DNA of 64,000 bases from Stieleria magnilauensis (lineage in GTDB: Bacteria > Planctomycetota > Planctomycetia > Pirellulales > Pirellulaceae). Made by a program: the position numbers and the translations under genes. The notes beneath the pieces were generated by a model. That model saw nothing but the letters and a program-made list of their open reading frames with translations, was not told the origin of the DNA and did not search any database. Of this stretch, positions 8,124 to 16,561 are shown one piece after another. Location of the stretch: positions 4,562,394 to 4,626,393 of the forward strand of contig CP036432.1 of assembly GCA_007753675.1 (NCBI GenBank). Direction: 5' to 3'. The first letter of the stretch is position 1; each line of letters opens with the position of its first letter.

Positions 8124-9185
8124 ATGAGTCTTTCCAGCGACCCGGCGCCCGTCACGTCGTCTCAAATCCACCCCATTGAGCAGTCGAGTGCACCGTACTA
8201 TTGGGGCATCGACATTGGCGGCACCGGGATCAAACTCGGTTTGGTCGATGAACAGGGCTACACGGTCGCTTATGAGAAAATCCCGACCCGTGAGGGCGAG
8301 GGAGCTCCGGCGGCGATGCAACGAATCGCCGACGTGGTCTCGGAGGTCGAGAGCCGTTTGGGTGTCGTCGGACAGGTTCCACACATCGGCTTGGGCGCCC
8401 CCGGGCCGATGGACCTTGCCAACGGACTTTTGGTCGCCCCGCCGCAATTGCCTTCCTGGTGGGGATTTGCAATTGTTGATGCACTCAAGGCGTTGCTCGG
8501 ACGTCCGATTTCGTTCTTGAACGACGCCAACGCGGCAGCATTTGGGGAATTTTGGATCGGGACGGGACGGGATTCGAACTCGATGATTCTGTTGACCCTG
8601 GGCACGGGCGTCGGCGGAGGAATCATCGTGGACGGCGAGTTGGTCAACGGAGTGAACAGTTTCGGCAGCGAATGTGGGCACATCCTGGTGGATCCGTCGC
8701 CGAAAGCACGGTTGTGTGTCTGGGGCGGGGGCCGCGGGCAACTGGAGGCCTATGCCAGCGCCAGCGCCGTGGTGGACCGCACCCGCGAACGGTTGACCGC
8801 GGGCGCCGAGAGTTCGCTCAGTGGCCTACTGGGGGGCAGCAACAGCGAATTGACGGCGAAAAAGGTTTACGAGGCGGCCGATGAAGGAGACGCCGTGGCA
8901 CTTGAAATCGTGGACGAAACGGCACAATGGCTGGGGATCGGGATCACGTCATTGGTGCACGCACTGGACCCCGGCGTGGTAACGCTGGGCGGCGCGATGA
9001 ACTTTGGCGGCAGCGGTTGCCCGATCGGAGAACGGTTTTTGTCCGGCATTATCGAAGAATTCAAAAGCCGGACGTTTGAAAATGTATTTGACGGCACCTC
9101 CATCGCATTCGCGAACTTGGGTGCCGACGCGGGATACCTCGGATTGGCCGGGTACGCGCGAAAACAAGCAATGAAACAATCATGA
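8124..9185 (+). CDS. ROK-family sugar kinase (glucokinase-like), lacking the usual Cys cluster
   Basis: This 353-aa protein has the sugar kinase/actin fold of ROK glucokinases: the phosphate loop GIDIGGTGIKLG, the sugar/catalytic segment FLNDANAAAFGE with the catalytic Asp, and LTLGTGVGGGIIVDGELVNG. Glucokinase phosphorylates glucose at C6 with ATP in the cytoplasm. The family signature CxCGxxGCxE after the GH motif normally holds zinc. Here it reads RLCVWGGGRGQLEAYAS, so only the first Cys remains. The fold can still be complete, but metal binding there is doubtful. The stop overlaps the lepA start by 4 bp. The sugar substrate is not certain. Confidence 0.85.
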   Translation: MSLSSDPAPVTSSQIHPIEQSSAPYYWGIDIGGTGIKLGLVDEQGYTVAYEKIPTREGEGAPAAMQRIADVVSEVESRLGVVGQVPHIGLGAPGPMDLANGLLVAPPQLPSWWGFAIVDALKALLGRPISFLNDANAAAFGEFWIGTGRDSNSMILLTLGTGVGGGIIVDGELVNGVNSFGSECGHILVDPSPKARLCVWGGGRGQLEAYASASAVVDRTRERLTAGAESSLSGLLGGSNSELTAKKVYEAADEGDAVALEIVDETAQWLGIGITSLVHALDPGVVTLGGAMNFGGSGCPIGERFLSGIIEEFKSRTFENVFDGTSIAFANLGADAGYLGLAGYARKQAMKQS

Positions 9186-10981
9186 CCAAACAGATTCGAA
9201 ACTTCTGCATCATCGCCCACATCGATCACGGCAAGAGCACGCTCGCCGACCGACTGCTCGAGGAGACGGGGACGGTCAGCACACGACAGATGAAAGAGCA
9301 ATTGCTGGACGATCTGGAACTGGAACGTCAGCGAGGCATCACCATCAAAGCCCGCGCGGTCGCGATGCGCTACAAACGCGGGAACGTGGACTATGAATTG
9401 AACTTGATCGACACGCCCGGCCACGTCGACTTTCAATACGAAGTGTCGCGATCGTTGGCCTGTTGCGAAGGCGCCTTGCTGTTGGTCGACGCCTTTCAGG
9501 GAGTGGAGGCTCAGACAGTCGCCAATGCCTACGCAGCGATGGAGCATGACCTGCACATCATCCCGGTCATCAACAAAATTGATCTGACGCACGCGCGGCC
9601 GGACGAAGTGGCCGAAGAGATGATGCACTCGCTGGGAACCGATCCGGACGACTGCGTTCGGGTCAGTGCCAAGACCGGCGAAGGTGTCGCGGCGCTGGTC
9701 GATGCGATCGTCGATCGGATTCCCGCCCCGACCGGTGACCCGCAAGCAACCCTGCAAGCGATGGTCTTTGATTCCAACTACGACGACTACCGCGGCGCGA
9801 TCACTTACGTTCGCGTGATGCAGGGAACGGTACGCAAGGGACAGAAGATCAAATTCCTCCGCGCCGGAACGGCTCATGAAGTCGTCGAATTGGGCCAGTT
9901 CGCGCCCCAGCGTGTCGCTCGCGACGAATTGGTGGCCGGCCAAGTCGGCTATCTGATCTGCAACATCAAAAGCATCGGTGACGTGCACATCGGGGACACC
10001 GTCAGCATCGCCGGCGACAACCCCGCCCCGGCACTGCCGGGCTACGCCCGTCCCAAGCGGATGGTTTACTGCGGGCTATTCCCCAGCGACGGACAGAACT
10101 TCAGTGACCTCCGCGACGCCTTGGAGCGGTTGGCGGTCAATGATCCCAGTTTCGAATTCGAGCCCGAGACCAGTGACGCGCTGGGGTTCGGATTCCGCTG
10201 CGGATTCCTGGGGCTGTTGCACATGGAGATCATCCAGCAACGGTTGGAGAACGAATCGGACATCGACCTGGTGCAAACCGCGCCCAACGTCACCTACGAG
10301 ATCGTCAACAAGCGTGGCGAGACGAAGACGGTGCACAAACCGCAAGACGTCCCGGATCCGGGCGACATCGAAGAGTTTCGTCAGCCCATCGTGCGATGCA
10401 ACATCATCGTCCCGACCGACTTCATCGGTGCGGTGATGAAACTGTGTCAAGAACGACGCGGCATTCAGAAGTCTCAAGAATACCTGGGTGCCCAGCGGGC
10501 GATGTTGACCTACGACATCCCGTTGGCCGAAGTCGTCTATGACCTGCACGATAAAATCAAAAGCTGCACCCGCGGCTACGGAACGTTGGACTACGAGATG
10601 GTCGGTTACGAAGCCGCCGATTTGTGCCGCTTGGACTTTTTGGTCAACGGCAACCGGGTCGACGCGTTAAGCATCGTTTGCAACCGGGCCGATGCCGACC
10701 GACGCGGACGCGCGGTCGCCAAGAAGCTGAAAAGCGAAATCGACCGGCACATGTTCGAAGTCGCGGTCCAAGCCGCCGTCGGCAGTCGCGTCATCGCCCG
10801 AGAAACCGTCCCGGCGATGCGAAAGAATGTGACGGCCAAATGCTACGGCGGTGACATCACGCGGAAACGCAAGCTGTTGCAGAAACAGAAAGAAGGCAAG
10901 AAACGCATGAAGGCGGTCGGCAACGTCGAGATCAGCCAAAAAGCGTTCATGGCCGTGCTGAGCGAAGCCGAGGGAGGTTGA
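9182..10981 (+). CDS. lepA: Elongation factor 4 (LepA), translational GTPase
   Basis: This 599-aa protein is full length for LepA, a ribosome-bound GTPase that acts on stalled or stressed ribosomes and during initiation. The GTPase motifs are G1 AHIDHGKST, G2 RGITIKA, G3 DTPGHVDF and G4 NKID. The C-terminal part is the LepA-specific domain, with the conserved segment near GDITRKRKLLQKQKEGKKRM. The start ATG overlaps the ROK kinase stop (ATGA at 9182), so the pair is translationally coupled. An inverted repeat downstream could end the transcript. Confidence 0.97.
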   Translation: MTKQIRNFCIIAHIDHGKSTLADRLLEETGTVSTRQMKEQLLDDLELERQRGITIKARAVAMRYKRGNVDYELNLIDTPGHVDFQYEVSRSLACCEGALLLVDAFQGVEAQTVANAYAAMEHDLHIIPVINKIDLTHARPDEVAEEMMHSLGTDPDDCVRVSAKTGEGVAALVDAIVDRIPAPTGDPQATLQAMVFDSNYDDYRGAITYVRVMQGTVRKGQKIKFLRAGTAHEVVELGQFAPQRVARDELVAGQVGYLICNIKSIGDVHIGDTVSIAGDNPAPALPGYARPKRMVYCGLFPSDGQNFSDLRDALERLAVNDPSFEFEPETSDALGFGFRCGFLGLLHMEIIQQRLENESDIDLVQTAPNVTYEIVNKRGETKTVHKPQDVPDPGDIEEFRQPIVRCNIIVPTDFIGAVMKLCQERRGIQKSQEYLGAQRAMLTYDIPLAEVVYDLHDKIKSCTRGYGTLDYEMVGYEAADLCRLDFLVNGNRVDALSIVCNRADADRRGRAVAKKLKSEIDRHMFEVAVQAAVGSRVIARETVPAMRKNVTAKCYGGDITRKRKLLQKQKEGKKRMKAVGNVEISQKAFMAVLSEAEGG

Positions 10982-11021
10982 TCCGCGGTCGCTTTTCGGC
11001 GGATCGGGTAAGAAGATTTCG

Positions 11022-11097
11022 GGGGTAGGAAAATTGTGAAAAACACCCTCCATTGAACGAAGCGAATCTTCCTGCCTGCAAAATTTTCCTACCTCCC
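11022..11097. terminator. Inverted repeat between convergent genes (possible bidirectional terminator)
   Basis: GGGGTAGGAAAATT (11022-11035) pairs with AATTTTCCTACCTCCCC (11082-11097) with one small bulge, leaving a loop of about 46 nt. It lies between lepA and the stop codon of the O-antigen ligase-like gene on the other strand. The right arm overlaps that stop. A terminator role for both convergent genes is plausible. Confidence 0.45.
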
Positions 11098-12495
11098 CAC
11101 CCAGCCGCGGTGTCCAATTGCGTTGGTGGGAGCCAGTGCCCGCTTTGCCTCCGCTTCGTCTTTGACGAAACCGTTTTCGTAGACCGCGACGACCACGCCG
11201 CCGATTCCCAGCAAGAAGACCTGCACCATCGGGATGATGGTCATGTTGTGGAACATGGCGTTGGGAAAGTAGCAGGCCAGAATCCCGACCGTCAGGAGTC
11301 CGACCCGGCGCCGGTCCAGTGGCAAGGAACCATCGGTGGCCATCCGCCATCCGTAGCCGGCCAGCGTCACGAGGACCACCAGGAACAGTCCCAATCCGAT
11401 CAGGCCCGAATCGACCAGGAACGCCAGAAAGACATTGTGGTGGCTGTAGGATCGAACGCGTTCCAACGGCAGACCATAATCCCGAATCGTGTGGTACGCA
11501 TCGTGACGTTGGAAGTACTGTCCGTATCCGTGACCGGTCAACGGTTTGTCTTTAAACATCTCCCACGCGACGGTGGCCAAAAGGGGGCGAAGCTCAATCG
11601 ACTTGGCGGCATCGGCGGCGGAGAGCGCTTTGTCACGCTTGAATGCCATCAGTTGTTCTTTCAAACCCATCGCCATCGCCCCGGCCAATAGCACGATGGC
11701 GGCCAATCCGATCACTCGCACCCAACGGGGACTGTGGACCATTGCCACAATTGCCACCGCGCCGGCGACCCCCAACCAGCAACTGCGTGTCAGCGTCGCG
11801 TACCCGCCGACCAACAGGATCACGCCGATCGCGGCGTAGATCGCTTTGGTCCGGCGATCGCTGCCGATGAAGCAGGCGGCGACCGCGGCCATGGCGACGC
11901 CGATGATGAATCCATTGCCCGCTGGGTTTAACAACGGTCCGCGACCGCGGCCGAGAAACATCCAAACGTCCGGGTCGAGGATGTGTTTGGGATACACAAA
12001 GGCGTGCCACCCTTTGACTTCACAAACCGCGGTGAAGGAAAGATAGACCCCCAATCCGATCAGCGCGTGCAGCAACCACCACAAGTCGCTTCGGCGGAAC
12101 GGCGTGACCCGCGCGACGCAGTAAACGGCGATCGGCATGAAGATATAAAACAGCCAGCGGGCGGTCGGATCGACCAGCGTCTCGCTCAGGTCACCACCGC
12201 GGCTACGTTGGAACAGGTAGACGACGAACACCAACAAGCAGACATCGACGCGATTGACCGGCGACAGTTTCAGTTTGCCGAGTCGCCACTGGACGGCGGC
12301 CAAACCGATCAGGAACGCCCACAGCATGCGGTCCAAGCTGATCTGGATCGGCCCGTCGAAGGCCAGGAAGGGAGGTCCGAACACGGTCCCGGTCAACAAC
12401 AGCAGCGTCAGCATGCTGGCCAGACGCCCGTCTTTGATGAGCGGGACCAGCCAGACGACGACGGCGAGTGCGAACAGGAGAGCCAGTAAGTTCAT
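11089..12495 (-). CDS. O-antigen ligase/Wzy-like membrane protein
   Basis: This is a 468-aa polytopic protein with about ten or more transmembrane segments, such as MNLLALLFALAVVVWLVPLI and the cluster VIGLAAIVLLAGAMAMGL. It also has a large hydrophilic loop (GHGYGQYFQRHDAYHTIRDY) that ends in a HHNVFLAFLVDSGLIGLGLF segment. This layout, with a periplasmic loop holding an H/Y-rich stretch, is that of the WaaL/Wzy family, which transfers or polymerises O-antigen units. I placed the start at the ATG at 12495 before the first hydrophobic segment; the frame extends upstream to 12633 without a good signal. Ligase versus polymerase cannot be decided. Confidence 0.75.
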   Translation of the reverse strand: MNLLALLFALAVVVWLVPLIKDGRLASMLTLLLLTGTVFGPPFLAFDGPIQISLDRMLWAFLIGLAAVQWRLGKLKLSPVNRVDVCLLVFVVYLFQRSRGGDLSETLVDPTARWLFYIFMPIAVYCVARVTPFRRSDLWWLLHALIGLGVYLSFTAVCEVKGWHAFVYPKHILDPDVWMFLGRGRGPLLNPAGNGFIIGVAMAAVAACFIGSDRRTKAIYAAIGVILLVGGYATLTRSCWLGVAGAVAIVAMVHSPRWVRVIGLAAIVLLAGAMAMGLKEQLMAFKRDKALSAADAAKSIELRPLLATVAWEMFKDKPLTGHGYGQYFQRHDAYHTIRDYGLPLERVRSYSHHNVFLAFLVDSGLIGLGLFLVVLVTLAGYGWRMATDGSLPLDRRRVGLLTVGILACYFPNAMFHNMTIIPMVQVFLLGIGGVVVAVYENGFVKDEAEAKRALAPTNAIGHRGWVGR

Positions 12496-12741
12496 CGGAA
12501 ACACGAAGGAAGCGGGCGTTTGTCGCTCGGCGGTGATCGCCGAGAGTTTGTTCGGTGCAAACAAGTGACAACGGGTTCCCAACCATAGGTGCCAGATGCA
12601 TCTCGCCCGGCGGAAATTCGAACGCAATCCCATGCGGCCGAGGGTGTCCCAGAGCGTTTCGCCGGCGCATCGGGAACAACCGCTACCAGGTCACCCCGGT
12701 CGGCAAACCAAACCGTGAATCGCCAGCGCACGAGCATGAGT
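12496..12741. other. Intergenic region upstream of O-antigen ligase gene
   Basis: About 250 bp separate the start of the O-antigen ligase-like gene from the palindromic repeat cut by the IS element. Short open frames on both strands are present but no start, ribosome site or domain supports any of them. Confidence 0.5.
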
Positions 12742-12804
12742 GTTGGTGTGCAGGCTTCAGCCGCCCCGTTTCGCTGCGTAGCAGCGACAGCGAATCGCCT
12801 AAAG
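12742..12804. repeat. Left part of palindromic repeat, split by the IS element
   Basis: This is the left 63 bp of a copy of the dispersed palindromic repeat that also occurs at 14497-14572, 39072-39387 and 56765-57490. It begins GTTGGTGTGCAGGCTTCAG, includes the central palindrome TCGCTGCGTAGCAGCGA and stops at CGCCTAAAG. The missing right end continues on the other side of the insertion at 14452-14470 (CTAAAGGCTAGACACCAAC). Confidence 0.85.
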
Positions 12805-14451
12805 AGACCGTCCAGCTTACGAGCGATATTTGCTGGCAAAAAAAATGGCCTCGCCGCTATAGGAGATTCGCACTAAATGTGCGAGTGCTTTCTTCTCCAA
12901 ACGACAGGCCATTGGCAAGGATAGCCATGATTCGCGTTCAAAAAAATAGCATTCCGCGAGAATCCGCTCGGTCCGGGAGACCCGAAATGGGAAAAACTCC
13001 GAGAGAGATTCGCTGACGATAACCATGTCCAAGCGGTTTTAAGAACCATCGCCGTAGTCGATATTGACTCGCTTCACGCGGCGTATCGCGGCACTGGATC
13101 GAAGCCATTTCGCCCTGAATGTTTGCTTGCCATTGCCTTGGTCGAGACTCTTAAAGGCGTCACTTCACCGGCGGCATGGCACTCGGATGCCAGCACTCGC
13201 GATCAGTGTAAGTTCGTTGGCAACGGCGTCTGTCCTTCACGTACCGCCTGGTACGATTTCCGAGATCGATGCGGGAAGTTTATTGATGACGTTCATCAAT
13301 CTCTTGTCACCGACGCGATCAACAAGGAACTGATCGATCCACACGAATGTTCGATCGACGGTACCTTTACAGCCGCCGCCGCTTCGCGTCACAAAATCTT
13401 CAATCTCAAACAAATCAATCGTCGCCTAGCGAAGCTCAAACGCATCATCCGAGAGCTCGACGATCCCGATCAAACAGCTTCTTCGAAACGCGTCAAAGCC
13501 ATTCCGAATTGGGTAGGCAAAACGCCCGTTGGTCGCCAAGACCAGCGCCGTCGGCTTGCCGATGCGAAACGTCGAATGCTCGAAAATATTGGGAAAAATC
13601 GACTCAAACCCAGCCGCTACCGGAAAGATGAGTCGCGAATGGTCATCAGCCCCGCTGATATCGACGCCGTGATTGGCAAAGACAAAAAAAAGGTGGTTCG
13701 TCCACTTTACAATGTTCAGTACATGACGGACTGTGCCAGTGACGTGATTGTCGCTTATGGGGTTTGGGCGCAGAACAACGACAATGGAACGTTAGTTCCG
13801 ATGATTCAGAAGACAAAAGCAATGACCGCTGGGCGACTTCGTAAGGTCCATGCTGACTCGGGATACTGTTCAATACTCGATCTTCAAGACTGCACCAACG
13901 AGAACATCGATCTGTTCGCTCCGGTTCCGAACAACACGGCAGCATCCCGCAAGCTTCCTAACGGTGAGATCCAGATTCCATCGAAAGACTTTTGCTTCGA
14001 CGAATCCACACGCACGATGACTTGTCCCAATGGAAATGAGATGAGATTCGTCAAAGAGGTCCAAGTTCCGCGTGCATGTGGTCGCACCGTTGGTGAATTG
14101 CGTTTTGAGCAATCTGCTTCGGTCTGCTCGGCTTGCCCGCTTGCTTTTCGGTGCATCGGTGGCAAGTCAAAGCGGCGCACAGTTGCTCGCCAAAGTCAGC
14201 AAGGAGTTCTTGATGCCCAAAAAACGAAAATGGAGAGCGAGCAAGGCAAACGGAGCGGTCGACTACGTGGCCAAGTAATCGAACGGCGGTTCGCTGATGG
14301 AAAATTACATCGCAATCAGGAGCCCCAAAACGGACGTGGCCTGCACCGAGTGCGCCCCGAGGTGGGACTCCTCGCGGTTGCGCAGAACACCCTGACCCTG
14401 TACAACCTCGAAAAACGCGGGCCAAAGCCCGCCACCTAAGCTGGACGGTCT
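12805..14451 (+). mobile_element. IS1182-family insertion sequence (about 1.65 kb)
   Basis: Perfect 15-bp terminal inverted repeats bound the element: AGACCGTCCAGCTTA at 12805-12819 and its reverse complement at 14437-14451. It carries one transposase gene of the IS1182 type. The element sits inside a palindromic repeat, and CTAAAG is found at both junctions (12799-12804 and 14452-14457), consistent with a 6-bp target duplication. One or two bases outside the 15 bp also pair, so a 4-bp TAAA duplication with 16-bp repeats is equally consistent. Rejoining the flanks restores the intact repeat sequence, which proves insertion. Confidence 0.9.
12927..14439 (+). CDS. IS1182-family transposase, N-terminus broken by a frame change in an A7 run
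   Basis: The C-terminal frame from 12931 to 14439 encodes a DDE transposase with the segments LGPGDPKWEKLRERFADDNH, RPLYNVQYMTDCASDVIVAY, the Cys pair SVCSACPLAFRC and a final ERRFADGKLHRNQEPQNGRG block near the C-terminus. No ATG, GTG or TTG occurs in this frame before 13123, which would cut about 60 conserved-looking residues. An ATG at 12927 in another frame gives MIRVQK, and skipping one A in the A7 run (12940-12946) joins it to IAFRENPLGPG. This may be a disabling indel, a sequencing error or a programmed frameshift. The stop lies inside the right terminal repeat. Confidence 0.8.
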
Positions 14452-14603
14452 CTAAAGGCTAGACACCAACGATGGCTGAATCGCACAAGCATGAGTGTTG
14501 GTGTGCAGGCTTCAGCCGCCCCTTTTCGCTGCGTAGCAGCGAAAAGGAATCGCCTAAAGGCTAGACACCAACGATGGCTGAATCGCCTCAAGGCTCAACA
14601 CTA
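14452..14603. repeat. Right part of split repeat, one full copy and one half copy
   Basis: 14452-14470 is the right end of the copy interrupted by the IS element. 14497-14572 is an intact copy, with GTTGGTGTGCAGGCTTCAG at one end and CTAAAGGCTAGACACCAAC at the other. 14579-14600 is a diverged right half. The last bases form the TAG stop codon of rarA (14601-14603, minus strand), so the repeats abut that gene directly. Confidence 0.8.
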
Positions 14604-15923
14604 GGGTTTCAACCGCTTGCTGATCCACGCCTTCCGCTCACGCAGTTCGCGTTCAAACCCTCGGTCGACCGGCTGGTAGTAACAACGATCGACACCCAAG
14701 TACTCTTGGGCTGCGATTCCGTGGGGGCTGTCGTGGCTGTAGAGATACCCTTCGCCGCGACCTTCACGCTCGGCCGAGGCGGAATGCGAATCGCGCAGGT
14801 GTCGGGGCACGGGGACAATTTTTTGATCGCGAACGTCTTTGCGGGCCGCGCCGATGGCCACCGTGGCGGCGTTGCTTTTGGGAGCCAGCGCCAAATAGGC
14901 CACCGTCTGGGACAGCATGTATTCGCTTTCCGGCAATCCGACCCATTCACAGGCCTGCATGCAAGCGACCGCCATCGGCAGCGCGGCCGGGTCGGCATTG
15001 CCGACATCTTCGCTGGCCAGGATGACCAGACGTCGACAGAGGAAACGCAGGTCTTCGCCGCCTTCGAGCATCCGCGCGAGCCAATAGATTGCGGCGTCGG
15101 CGTCGCTGCCACGGATGCTTTTGATCATGGCGCTGATCAGGTCATAGTGATCATCGCCGGTGCCGTCGTAGCCTGCGATCCGGGTGCCGATCGATTCGGC
15201 TGCCGCGTCGCGGGTGACCAGGGGGGGCTGCTGCGGCGAGCTGGAGACAGCGATTTCGAGTGCCGTGAGCGCCCGTCGCGCGTCGCCTTCGCAAACATCC
15301 GCCAGGAACGCGATCGCTTCGTCGTCGGCGCGTGCTCCCGTTGCCGCCAGCCCGCGTTCGCCGTCGGCCAGCGCCCGATGGAGCAACTCGGTGATCTCCG
15401 TCGGGGAGAGCGTTTCCAATTGGAACACCTGGCTGCGGCTGATCAGCGCCCCGTTGACGGCGAAATAGGGGTTGCTGGTCGTCGCACCGATCAGCGAAAC
15501 GATGCCGGCTTCGACGTCCGGCAGCAACGCGTCCTGCTGGCTTTTGCTAAAGCGATGAATCTCGTCGATAAACAACACCGGCCGGGGCTCACCGCTGGCG
15601 ACCAAGTCGGTGGCCCACGCCAACGCTTCACGCACCTCCTTGACCCCTCCGGTGACCGCACTCAGCCGGCGGCAGCGGCTGCCGGTTTCCTGGGCCAGCA
15701 GATGCGCCAGCGTCGTCTTGCCCGTTCCGGGTGGTCCGGACAAGATGACCGACCCCAACCGCCCGGCATCGACCATCCGTCGCAGCAGTTTCCCTGGCCC
15801 TAGAATGTGCTGCTGACCGACGTATTCTTTCAGCGACGTCGGACGCATCCGCGCCGCTAGCGGTTTGGCGTCTTCCAAGAAGTCGTCTTCTTGGGATTGG
15901 AACATCGAAGGCGTATGAGCCAT
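14601..15923 (-). CDS. rarA: Replication-associated recombination protein A (RarA/MgsA), AAA+ ATPase
   Basis: This 440-aa protein is a clamp-loader-like AAA+ ATPase that acts at stalled replication forks and binds SSB. Walker A is GPPGTGKTT, Walker B is LFIDEIHRFSKSQQD, sensor 1 is IGATTSNP, and an arginine-containing RRALTAL segment follows. The C-terminal MgsA-type tetramerisation region is present, ending in the YLGVDRCYYQPVDRGFE motif. The length is usual for the family. I preferred the ATG at 15923 (MAHTPSMF); another in-frame ATG lies four codons upstream at 15935. The gene ends in a palindromic repeat. Confidence 0.95.
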   Translation of the reverse strand: MAHTPSMFQSQEDDFLEDAKPLAARMRPTSLKEYVGQQHILGPGKLLRRMVDAGRLGSVILSGPPGTGKTTLAHLLAQETGSRCRRLSAVTGGVKEVREALAWATDLVASGEPRPVLFIDEIHRFSKSQQDALLPDVEAGIVSLIGATTSNPYFAVNGALISRSQVFQLETLSPTEITELLHRALADGERGLAATGARADDEAIAFLADVCEGDARRALTALEIAVSSSPQQPPLVTRDAAAESIGTRIAGYDGTGDDHYDLISAMIKSIRGSDADAAIYWLARMLEGGEDLRFLCRRLVILASEDVGNADPAALPMAVACMQACEWVGLPESEYMLSQTVAYLALAPKSNAATVAIGAARKDVRDQKIVPVPRHLRDSHSASAEREGRGEGYLYSHDSPHGIAAQEYLGVDRCYYQPVDRGFERELRERKAWISKRLKP

Positions 15924-16005
15924 AACGCAATGCAATGGGTGCGAGTTGGGGAGCGTGTGGCGAATTGTCCGAACGATCAGGCGACAAGGGAACCCCTAAA
16001 CCAAG

Positions 16006-16485
16006 ATGCGGAAAAGCAAAATGATGGGATGGATCACTCTGGGCGTCGCGCTCGCCATCACGGTCGCGATCATCGGTTCGGTGGTGCTGCGGATCGACGA
16101 TTGGGGACGTGACTGGACGCAAAACCGAGCGGCCCTGGATCCCGCTGCCCCGCGTCCGGAGCTTCGGCCGGTCGAACTCGACGGCAGTGTCCAAGACGCC
16201 GCGGATCGCATTCGACAATGGACCGAGACGAATTCCAAGTGGGATTGGGTGTCCGAGGAACAAGCCGGTGGTGACCGGCGGCGGATTCAATTGACCCGCA
16301 CGACGCCGGTGATGAAATTCGTCGACGACATCGAAGTCGAACTCACCGCCCATCCCGCCGGGCAAGATGCCACCAACCAAAGCGTGATCGTCAACGCCAC
16401 CAGTCAATCGCGGGTGGGCAAAGGTGATCTGGGGCAAAATCCGAGGAATCTGATCGAGCTGACGACGGCCTTGAGAGATCGATGA
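16006..16485 (+). CDS. DUF1499 family protein, membrane-anchored
   Basis: This 159-aa protein has a basic start and one N-terminal transmembrane helix (about residues 8-28, ITLGVALAITVAIIGSVVL). A DUF1499-type domain follows, with WDWVSEEQAGGDRRRIQLTR and KFVDDIEVELTAH and a C-terminal segment near VGKGDLGQNPRNLIEL. The function of DUF1499 proteins is unknown. The gene is divergent from rarA and lies 76 bp before the PSCyt1-DUF1549 gene. Confidence 0.75.
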   Translation: MRKSKMMGWITLGVALAITVAIIGSVVLRIDDWGRDWTQNRAALDPAAPRPELRPVELDGSVQDAADRIRQWTETNSKWDWVSEEQAGGDRRRIQLTRTTPVMKFVDDIEVELTAHPAGQDATNQSVIVNATSQSRVGKGDLGQNPRNLIELTTALRDR

Positions 16486-16561
16486 AACGGTGGCGGCCCA
16501 TTCTCGGTTGATCGAGTATACTTGTGAATCCTTCGTTTCTTTCCCGCCTTGTGTCCCTCCG

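Noticed and set aside
13123..14439. Transposase starting at TTG 13123
   Set aside because: Conserved-looking residues extend about 60 codons further upstream to 12931 in the same frame, so this start would truncate the protein.
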